Source: Candidatus Cloacimonadota bacterium (GTDB lineage Bacteria > Cloacimonadota > Cloacimonadia > Cloacimonadales > Cloacimonadaceae). Taken from it: a stretch of 34,407 nt of DNA. The stretch spans positions 1 through 34,407 of the forward strand of contig JAKQNZ010000006.1 of assembly GCA_029565535.1 (NCBI GenBank), given 5' to 3'. Made by a program: the position numbers and the translations under genes. Under the pieces are notes generated by a model. That model saw only the letters and a list, made by a program, of their open reading frames with translations. It was not told where the DNA came from and ran no database searches. Shown here one piece after another: positions 26,435 through 33,148 of the stretch (its first letter is position 1; each line of letters begins with the position of its first letter).

Positions 26435-27330
26435 TTGGCTTCCTTTTTTGATGCCCTGGTTTGCAGTTCCATGATTAGCGATTCGATATCGGCAGGGCTG
26501 AAATGGTATTCCCGATTACAAAAGTGACACACTGGTTTGATGCCTTCCCTCATACTTGCCAGTTCATTTTCTCCCAGCAATAACAACGCTCTGGAAAACC
26601 TTTCTCGGCTGCAATTGCATGTGTATGAGATTTGCTGACTGTCGCGGGTCTGCCAATCAAGCCCTTTGAATACAAAACGTGATAAAATATCTTCCAGGCA
26701 ATATCCCATATCCATCAAATCGCTGATATTCGGCGTGCCGGCCAGATTGTCATTGATGATATCTGCCAGCTTGGGATCGGCGAAAGGCATCTGCTGGATG
26801 ATAAACCCTCCTGCGCTACGGACTTTGGCTGTTTGGTCGATCAATATTCCCAAATTCACCGCGGTTGGTACCTGTTCGGATTGTTGAAAGTAAAAGGCTA
26901 TGTCTTCAGCAATTTCTCCACTGACCAATTGCGTAGTGCCAGTGTAAGCTTGCTTTCCAGGTTCGTTGCGGATCAGACGCAAAGTACCTTTCCCTAGCGC
27001 TTTGCCGACTGCAAAATTATCTTCGGCAGAGCTAAGAAACAACTGGGGTTGTTTTACATAACCTTTCAAATTCCCTGCTGCTGAGGCTATTACAAGCGCT
27101 CCTGCCAGGGGACCGTCTCCCTCAATCTGCAACGTCAATTCTGAATTGGGATGCTTCAGATCCCAGGCCAACATAGCTGCGGCACTGAGCATTCTGCTCA
27201 TCAGTAATGTCGAAATGGGGGAAAGATCGTGCAAATCCCGGGCTTTTTGTGCTGTTTCAGAAGATTTGACGGCGAACCAACGAAACTGCTCTTTGCCCGC
27301 CATACCTCGAAGTTTGTAATCGCTATTCAT
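26431..27330 (-). CDS. hslO: Redox-regulated chaperone Hsp33
   Basis: Holdase chaperone switched on by oxidation and unfolding. The 299 residues have the N-terminal domain (LSPISTLLMSRMLSAAAML, 36-54; QIEGDGPLAGALVIA, 68-82) and the C-terminal zinc switch Cys238-x-Cys240 and Cys268-x-x-Cys271. All four cysteines are present, so it should be redox responsive. The start lies eight bases inside the SpoIID-like gene and the stop overlaps the FG-GAP gene, so expression is coupled to secreted-protein genes. Confidence 0.95.
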   Translation of the reverse strand: MNSDYKLRGMAGKEQFRWFAVKSSETAQKARDLHDLSPISTLLMSRMLSAAAMLAWDLKHPNSELTLQIEGDGPLAGALVIASAAGNLKGYVKQPQLFLSSAEDNFAVGKALGKGTLRLIRNEPGKQAYTGTTQLVSGEIAEDIAFYFQQSEQVPTAVNLGILIDQTAKVRSAGGFIIQQMPFADPKLADIINDNLAGTPNISDLMDMGYCLEDILSRFVFKGLDWQTRDSQQISYTCNCSRERFSRALLLLGENELASMREGIKPVCHFCNREYHFSPADIESLIMELQTRASKKEAK

Positions 27331-28837
27331 CTTTCCATTCTCTGCTTATCGTTGTGCCAGGGTAATAATACTGCAATATATACTGATAGCTCATTCCGTC
27401 CCTGGCCAGGCGTAATGCTCCAACCTGACACATACCAACTCCGTGTCCAGCCCCTTTACCCTTAATAGTTAGTGTAGCCCTGGGGACTAGGCTGGTCGCG
27501 TTTCCATTTTGCCGGTAAAAGCCTTTGATGTAAAAGAAAGAGGACAGAAGGTTTCCAAAAACCTGTCTAATCTTATATTCATTATCCAGGCTCAATGTCT
27601 TGTCGCCGATCAGTTTCAGGCTCATGATGCGCCCAGATCTCCCTCTTTGGTTAATCTCAATGCGCTTCAAGGTTGTTAATCCCGCATTCTTGGCCAGTTG
27701 GCTGCGAGTGATTGTCTTCTCCCAGTTCAGTGCTCCCCGTTCCCAACTGCTCATCCCGTTGGTTGAAGGTCTGGTATCGATCCACAGTCTGGCTTGGGGT
27801 TCTAAGCTTAGGTCAAGAGAATCTACTTCTGGCCAGCAGCTAACTCCATTAAGATGTGCCACAGGCTTCCCTTTCCAGACAGCGCTTGAAGCATCGGTCT
27901 TACCCCCACAACTGCTGTGGTAGGTGGCATCGGCGATTTGTCCAGAGATAAAAAGCGCTTCGTCTTCGCAATCGGCAATCGCCTTCAGAAGGGCATCGTT
28001 CTGAAGATATTTGCCTTTGTACACCTGGCAGTGAGTAGAACTACACAGATCAAAGCCGTCGGCTTTGTGGCGGTTATTGGCCAAAAGCGAAAGGGCATGG
28101 GTTCTGGCGGCAACTGCTTGTGCTTTCAGGGCTTCAGTTGGGCTATTATTGCCAATCTCATTTTGAACGACTCCGGCAAGGTATGCTTCCAGGCCAAGAA
28201 AGTGGTTAAGCACAATACGTCCCTTAACTGATTTCAGGATGAATTCCCCTTCAAAGCCAAGGGATTCTCCGTTGATCTGGATTGCTTTGTTACTGGAGAT
28301 TCGCAAGGGAGTTTCCATATAATATTTATCGCCATGTGCAGTAATGATTTGCACAGTGGAGTTTACCACAGGGATCTCCATCACTTTGGAAGCGCTGAAA
28401 CCCTTGCTGAGGGCATAGTTTTCGGCCTCAGACTTACTACTGAAGCTCTGAACCAAGAACTGTAGATACTCCCGTTTAATCTTCAGCTTGCCATTTTCCC
28501 AGGTAAAATACTCTCTTGTCACAGCCAGCGAATCTGTTTCTGGGTCAATCCAGCTAAGTTTTTTGTCAAGAATGCCATACCAAGTGATTTCATCCTGATT
28601 CACCAGACTAACCTGGAATGAACCGGACAGATATCTGCAGATAAGGCCATCCGCTTCGCATACCTGAACTGAGCCATTGGTTTTTATGCTCATTGAGGGG
28701 CTGGAAGCCAGATTAATCTCCAGTTTTAGCTGGTTATTGGAGTATTCTGCCGCGGCCAAATGGAAAACGGTCAAACAGCTCAAGATAAGACAAAAGTGAA
28801 GCTTATTTAACCACCACACCAGGGCTTCCATCTCCAT
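27323..28837 (-). CDS. SpoIID/LytB-like secreted peptidoglycan protein
   Basis: A 504-residue exported protein with a signal peptide (about 8-30, ending HLAAA). Residues about 125-155 (FLVQSFSSKSEAENYALSKG) resemble a SPOR-like fold. The SpoIID domain is about 195-495, with GLEAYLAGVVQNEI (Glu227, corresponding to the catalytic glutamate of SpoIID), EALKAQAVAARTHAL, Cys265...His269-Cys270, the YHSSCGGKT loop and GKGAGHGVGMCQVGA near the end. In sporulating bacteria SpoIID is a lytic transglycosylase that acts with SpoIIP; here a wall-remodelling role is inferred. The start overlaps metG by 35 bases; GTG at 28819 is an alternative. Confidence 0.87.
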   Translation of the reverse strand: MEMEALVWWLNKLHFCLILSCLTVFHLAAAEYSNNQLKLEINLASSPSMSIKTNGSVQVCEADGLICRYLSGSFQVSLVNQDEITWYGILDKKLSWIDPETDSLAVTREYFTWENGKLKIKREYLQFLVQSFSSKSEAENYALSKGFSASKVMEIPVVNSTVQIITAHGDKYYMETPLRISSNKAIQINGESLGFEGEFILKSVKGRIVLNHFLGLEAYLAGVVQNEIGNNSPTEALKAQAVAARTHALSLLANNRHKADGFDLCSSTHCQVYKGKYLQNDALLKAIADCEDEALFISGQIADATYHSSCGGKTDASSAVWKGKPVAHLNGVSCWPEVDSLDLSLEPQARLWIDTRPSTNGMSSWERGALNWEKTITRSQLAKNAGLTTLKRIEINQRGRSGRIMSLKLIGDKTLSLDNEYKIRQVFGNLLSSFFYIKGFYRQNGNATSLVPRATLTIKGKGAGHGVGMCQVGALRLARDGMSYQYILQYYYPGTTISREWKDE

Positions 28838-30827
28838 CTGGGATCAGGGTCATTATTTTTCCGTTGCCGTGTGCAGCCAGGATCATACCGTTGGATTCGA
28901 TACCTCTAATCTTGCGCGGCTCCAAATTCACCAGCATCGAAATTGTGCGGCCAACCAAGTCCTCAGGTTTGTAGCTTTCGGCAATTCCAGCTACCAGCTC
29001 ACGCTGTTCAAAACCCAAATCTACTTTTAGTTTCAGTAATTTATCGGTTTTGGGAACTGCCTCGGCGGAGATAACCCTGGCCAACCTGATATCGAGTTTA
29101 GCAAAATCATCATAGGTTATGGCTGGTTTCACGGCATCATAGCTTGTCTTGTCGCCCTCTTGATTAGCCTTGGCCATGCTGTGCAGTTTGCCTAGCTGTG
29201 CATCGATTTGTTCATCCTCCAGCTTTTGAAAAAGAGGTTTCGTATCCTGCAGGCAAAGATTATCCAGCAGTTCATAAGCATGGTTAAAACGTGGCAGGGG
29301 AGTTTGCGCCAGCATGTTTCTAAGTTTCTGCATATGTTTTGGCAGAATTGGTAGCATGGCGATTGACAGCTTGGCCAGCAGGTTGGCACATACATACAGA
29401 GTTTCCTGAACCGCCTGGGGATTGTCCTTTATCATGCTCCAAGGCTTGCGTTCATCGAAATATCTATTGCCAAGTCTGGCAATGTCAATTATCAAACGTG
29501 TATTTTTCTTTACCTGGTAGTCTCGATAACCAGCTTCAATTTCTTTCAGCAAGGAATCCGCATTGGCCAAAACCCCTTTTGAATCTGAGTCCAGGCTCGT
29601 TTTTACGATTTCTCCCGCAAAATTCTTTACCGCAAAGGCAAAAACCCGATTGGCCAAATTACCCAGTGTATTGTTCAGTTCACCATTTATCCTGGCCTGA
29701 AAATCCTTGAAGCTAAAATCCGAATCCTGCTTTTCAGGAGCGTTGGCCGCTATATAATAGCGTAGATATTCTCCATCGAAGTCCTGGATGAATTCGTCCA
29801 CCCAGATAGCCCAATTCCGGCTGGTAGAAATCTTATCTCCTTCGAGATTCATGAATTCGTTAGCAGGTATATCATGCGGAAGGCAATAGCCAGTTTTCTG
29901 GCCCATCAACATCGCTGGCCAGATCAGAGCGTGAAAGATAATATTATCTTTACCGATGAAGTGAATCAACTGGGTATCCTTGTCCTGCCAATAGTCTTTC
30001 CATCTTTCTGGATCTCCAATTCTCTCAGCCCACTCAATTGTAGAGGAGATATAACCAATGGGGGCATCAAACCATACATAAAGCACTTTGGATTCTGCCT
30101 CTGTTAATGGAACTGGAACACCCCAGCTCAGATCACGGGTTATCGAGCGTTCGATCAATCCTTGCTCCAATAGCCCCAACATGAAATTACGGACATTCTC
30201 CTTCCAATAATCCTTGGTGGATATCCAGGCTTTCAGTTGCTCACGAAAGTCATCCAACTGCAAAAACCAATGTTTGGTTTCTCTAATCTCTGGCTTATTG
30301 CCACAGATTTTACACCTTGGCTCCTTCAGAGTTGTTGTATCATAAATTTGGCCACATTTGTCGCATTGATCACCCCGTGCACCTTCAGTGCCACAGCGTG
30401 GGCAGATGCCTTCCACATAGCGGTCGGGTAAATATCTTTTATCGTGGTCGCAATAAAATTGCAGGGTGCTTTTGGGTTTTATATGTCCATTTTCATAAAG
30501 TTGTATAAAGAAATCCGATGCAAGTTCATGATGGGGTTTTCTGGCGGTGCCACTGAAGTTGTCGAATTCTATTCCAATCCCATCGAAAGCAGCTTTTATG
30601 CTGTTATGATAACGGGTAACCACTTCCTGAGGGCTGATGCCTTCCCTATCGGCTGAGATGGAGATCGGGGTGCCATGCTCGTCGGTTCCGCAGATGTAGA
30701 TTACGTCCTCCCCCTGTAAGCGCAGAAAACGCACGAAAATATCCGCAGGAAGATAGGCTCCGGCTACATGGCCAACATGCAGCTTTCCATTGGCATAGGG
30801 GAGAGCGCTGGTTACTATATATTTCAT
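28803..30827 (-). CDS. metG: Methionyl-tRNA synthetase with C-terminal tRNA-binding domain
   Basis: Charges tRNA-Met and initiator tRNA. The 674 residues have HVGH (17-20, HIGH class), a zinc knuckle with Cys142, 145, 155, 158, 172 and 175 (two metal sites as in E. coli MetG), KISTS (332-336, KMSKS class), the anticodon-binding helical domain, and a C-terminal EMAPII-like tRNA-binding domain (about 573-674, LDIRLARVISAEAVPKTDKLL). The start overlaps the aspartokinase stop (AAATGA). Confidence 0.97.
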   Translation of the reverse strand: MKYIVTSALPYANGKLHVGHVAGAYLPADIFVRFLRLQGEDVIYICGTDEHGTPISISADREGISPQEVVTRYHNSIKAAFDGIGIEFDNFSGTARKPHHELASDFFIQLYENGHIKPKSTLQFYCDHDKRYLPDRYVEGICPRCGTEGARGDQCDKCGQIYDTTTLKEPRCKICGNKPEIRETKHWFLQLDDFREQLKAWISTKDYWKENVRNFMLGLLEQGLIERSITRDLSWGVPVPLTEAESKVLYVWFDAPIGYISSTIEWAERIGDPERWKDYWQDKDTQLIHFIGKDNIIFHALIWPAMLMGQKTGYCLPHDIPANEFMNLEGDKISTSRNWAIWVDEFIQDFDGEYLRYYIAANAPEKQDSDFSFKDFQARINGELNNTLGNLANRVFAFAVKNFAGEIVKTSLDSDSKGVLANADSLLKEIEAGYRDYQVKKNTRLIIDIARLGNRYFDERKPWSMIKDNPQAVQETLYVCANLLAKLSIAMLPILPKHMQKLRNMLAQTPLPRFNHAYELLDNLCLQDTKPLFQKLEDEQIDAQLGKLHSMAKANQEGDKTSYDAVKPAITYDDFAKLDIRLARVISAEAVPKTDKLLKLKVDLGFEQRELVAGIAESYKPEDLVGRTISMLVNLEPRKIRGIESNGMILAAHGNGKIMTLIPDGDGSPGVVVK

Positions 30828-32023
30828 TTATTTCCCTCTATATAGGTTTTATGAAGGATTTGCACTGAGGCTTCCAGATACTCTGCCGGGATCAGCAGTT
30901 CCAGACTCTGTTCATTATGAATGCTACGCAATAGGTTCCAGCTTTTGGCCAATGAAAGAACGGAGCCAACAAAGGCCACATCGTGCCCCAAGCCTAAGCC
31001 GGCAAGAATCACAAAAGCAAGGTCGGCCTCTTTTTCAGCATTAGCAATTTCATGCTCCATCAACCAGTGATCAATTTCGGTTTCATATTTAGCTTCGATG
31101 AATAGCTCCAGATTTCCAGATTCCAGAAAACTCTTGAAAATCTCATGATGCCAGGAATTCAGGGTTTTTAACAATGCTTCCGACATAGGTATCCGGTAGC
31201 GAAGCAGCTTGTCCTTATGGGCGATAGCCGTAACCGTTCTTGCTTCCATGTTTTCGTTTATTCCTTGTGTTATAATTCTTTGGTGAATCGTGTTTGCTGC
31301 TTGCACGAAAGAGCCTTCGGCAAAAGTGAAAGAGGACTTCACTTCCACTTTCACACCATATTTCAAAGCAAATTCCACAGCGCGGGGGTGAAGCACTTTG
31401 GAACCATTGTAGCATAGAGTTAGCATCAGTGAGGGGCTGATCTCTTTTAGCATCCTGGGGTTTTTTACCAATCTGGGATCAGCGCTATATACTCCATCCA
31501 CATCAGTATAGATTTCACATTTATCCGCACCCAGATAGCATGCCAGAGCTACGGCAGAGGTATCCGAACCACCCCGTCCCAAAGTAGTGATCTCCTTGGC
31601 CTGGCTTACACCCTGAAAGCCTGCCACGATGACCACTTTGCCTTTGGCAAGCTCTTCTTTGATTCGAAAAGCGCTTACTTTCAGAATCCGGGCATTGCCA
31701 TGCTTGTCATCGGTGATTATGCCACTTTGGGAACCTGTGAAAGAGATGGAGGGTATTCCCTCTTCCATCAGGGCCAGCGAAAGAAGGCTCATGCTGATCC
31801 TTTCTCCGGCAGTAAGCAGCATATCAAGTTCACGGCGGGAAGGATGTTTTGAGATTCCATAAGCCAGGCTGAATAGCTCATCCGTGGTCTTGGCCATTGC
31901 CGAAACCACCAGAACAAGCTCATCTCCGGCATGATAATCAGTGGCCAGTTTCTTTGCGATATTGCGGATCAGCTCGATACTTCCTACCGAGGTTCCGCCA
32001 AATTTCTTTACTATTGTTGCCAT
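30824..32023 (-). CDS. Aspartate kinase
   Basis: Phosphorylates aspartate, the first step to lysine, threonine, methionine and diaminopimelate. The catalytic amino-acid-kinase domain has KKFGGTSVGS (6-15 from the chosen start), GRGGSDTSAVALA and YTDVDGVYSADPRLV. The NGSKVLHPRAVEFA segment follows. The C-terminal 130 residues form a degenerate ACT regulatory part. The frame can be extended to ATG 32059, but AAAGGAAAG lies directly before ATG 32023, which also matches the usual MATIVKKFGG start, so the 399-residue form is chosen. It is the first gene of the six-gene operon. I see no lysine riboswitch upstream. Confidence 0.93.
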   Translation of the reverse strand: MATIVKKFGGTSVGSIELIRNIAKKLATDYHAGDELVLVVSAMAKTTDELFSLAYGISKHPSRRELDMLLTAGERISMSLLSLALMEEGIPSISFTGSQSGIITDDKHGNARILKVSAFRIKEELAKGKVVIVAGFQGVSQAKEITTLGRGGSDTSAVALACYLGADKCEIYTDVDGVYSADPRLVKNPRMLKEISPSLMLTLCYNGSKVLHPRAVEFALKYGVKVEVKSSFTFAEGSFVQAANTIHQRIITQGINENMEARTVTAIAHKDKLLRYRIPMSEALLKTLNSWHHEIFKSFLESGNLELFIEAKYETEIDHWLMEHEIANAEKEADLAFVILAGLGLGHDVAFVGSVLSLAKSWNLLRSIHNEQSLELLIPAEYLEASVQILHKTYIEGNK

Positions 32024-32084
32024 AACTTTCCTTTTATCCTGATTTGGGGCTGTTGTCAAGGGAAAAATTGGCCCCTGACCAAAG

Positions 32085-32113
32085 TTGCCCCATTACAACG
32101 TATCAAGCATAAT
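32085..32113 (+). promoter_or_regulatory. Candidate promoter of the broken lipoprotein gene
   Basis: TTGCCC (32085-32090) and CATAAT (32108-32113) are separated by 17 bases. Transcription would start near 32120, just at the first copy of the direct repeat. The -35 box is a 4/6 match only. Confidence 0.35.
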
Positions 32114-32120
32114 TTCTAAT

Positions 32121-32178
32121 AGTGTCACCGTTTGTTCATATCGGGGCTCCTTGAGGAAGTGAGTGTCACTGTTTTTTC
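32121..32178 (+). repeat. 17-base direct repeat with palindrome, operator-like
   Basis: AGTGTCACCGTTTGTTC (32121-32137) recurs as AGTGTCACTGTTTTTTC (32162-32178), two differences, 41 bases apart, which is about four helical turns. The second copy overlaps a perfect palindrome AGTGA-GTG-TCACT (32158-32170). Placed between a candidate promoter and the lipoprotein start, this looks like paired regulator sites. Confidence 0.45.
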
Positions 32179-32180
32179 AA

Positions 32181-32577
32181 ATGTATTTGGCTAACCTATT
32201 GCTCTGGATTGCCATAGCTGTTTTGATCCTCCAATCTTGTATCTTTGAACATTCCGCCGTTTCTTATCATATTGTGCAGAAAGGAATTGACCACGGTTAC
32301 AACAGGTTCTATGTAGAACCCATAAGTTAACAACCGGGTAACCGAGAGAGAAGATCAAAAAAAAGTTGATTCAAACTTCGGTACTACCGGTTTCTGGGAT
32401 ATCTACATGACCAAAGACAATCGGATCATCAGCTATGGGGAAAGGTTGTGGATATCGGATACGGATACTATCAGGGTGGAACAGATCACTCCGAGTAATC
32501 TTGATTTATTCGTTAAACCTCAGCTTGCGTTTACGCGGGAGAGAGCTTATTTCTACGCAGATATTGTAGATAGGTAA
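32181..32577 (+). pseudogene. Small lipoprotein gene broken by a +1 frameshift
   Basis: ATG 32181 opens a 49-codon frame that ends at TAA 32328. It begins with a lipoprotein signal peptide, a hydrophobic core followed by the lipobox LQSC (cysteine at residue 20). The next frame, open from 32326 to TAA 32575, reads like a real protein (GTTGFWDIYMTKDNR, ISYGERLWISDTD, FTRERAYFYADIVDR). Removing one T at 32327-32328 joins both into a 131-residue lipoprotein. I do not recognise the family. The ribosome binding site is poor: GAGGAAG lies more than 20 bases upstream of ATG. This is a recent pseudogene, a sequencing error or, less likely, a programmed shift. Confidence 0.55.
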
Positions 32578-32587
32578 GGAGGGATTT

Positions 32588-32836
32588 ATGATATCAATCA
32601 GAGTTGTACTTTGCATTTGAGTAGCCACAATTTCTTACTCGTTTTCATATGCATACGTTATCAATAGTGAGTTTGTTGATCCAACGGATCCAGCAGATAT
32701 AAATGGGCATCGGCTGGATCAAGTGCCACTATCGATTCTTTGGCGCCACGTGAAATCGATATCAAAAATTAGGCTGTGCGCTCCTGAGCCAGATCTATGT
32801 CTGCGGCGGTATGGATCACATAGAGTCCACCTTTGA
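32588..32836 (+). pseudogene. Remnant of an exported protein interrupted by in-frame TGA
   Basis: AAGGAGGG at 32576-32583 stands before ATG 32588, which opens MISIRVVLCI and then meets TGA at 32618. Reading on in the same frame gives VATISYSFSYAYVINSEFVD, which completes a plausible signal peptide and mature start; the next stop is at 32834. A second frame (32680-32772, to TAG) reads GSSRYKWASAGSSATIDSLA and may be the original C-terminus after a further shift. TGA is used as a normal stop elsewhere in the window, so recoding is unlikely. Family unknown. Confidence 0.45.
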
Positions 32837-32903
32837 TCAACGATTTCCCCAAAACCAGACTGAGACTGCAAAGAGGAAACTTGGAATACCGGCTTGTAAT
32901 ACG

Positions 32904-32955
32904 ATACAAAAACGAATGAAATACGAATCACATCCGCATTTCATTCGTATTGTAT
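32904..32955. repeat. Long imperfect inverted repeat
   Basis: ACGAATGAAAT (32912-32922) is perfectly complementary to ATTTCATTCGT (32938-32948), and the arms extend outward through ATACAAA (32904-32910) and ATTGTAT (32949-32955) with minor mismatch. A competing helix pairs ATACGAAT (32921-32928) with ATTCGTAT (32943-32950). No T-run follows on either strand. It may be a palindromic repeat unit or a remnant of a small mobile element. Confidence 0.6.
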
Positions 32956-33148
32956 AGGCGATTGCAGCAAGGCAGACGATGCAAGCAGAATCAATCCACA
33001 GAATTAACTCAGCTTGCGAAAGGTTTATCCAGGAGTGCAGAAAGCTAGCGTAGATAAAAGACTCCAATTTTCCGCAGGCTGGCATGATAATTGCATACTG
33101 ATTATGATGGAATATATTGAATGATAAGCGCTCATCCGGGAGGTGGCC

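Larger units (their letters stand above)
32060..33148. other. 1.1-kb accessory stretch without an intact gene
   Basis: Between the divergent aspartokinase gene and the CapA-type gene there is no intact frame of normal size. It holds a promoter-like pair with a 17-base direct repeat, a frameshifted lipoprotein, a second interrupted exported protein and a long inverted repeat, all described separately. Base use looks less regular than in the flanking genes. The stretch looks like decaying accessory DNA. Confidence 0.6.

Noticed and set aside
32024-32065. TTGACA with GATAAA upstream of the aspartokinase gene (minus strand)
   Set aside because: The -10 position would overlap the ribosome binding site and put the transcript start at the start codon. 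The 15-base spacer is also poor.
32024-32180. Possible lysine riboswitch before the aspartokinase gene
   Set aside because: The available spacer is too short on the leader side and shows none of the conserved L-box junction sequences.
32588-32836. TGA recoded as an amino acid
   Set aside because: TGA acts as the stop codon for several intact genes here, including the NusG paralogue and the epimerase, so a changed genetic code is not supported.
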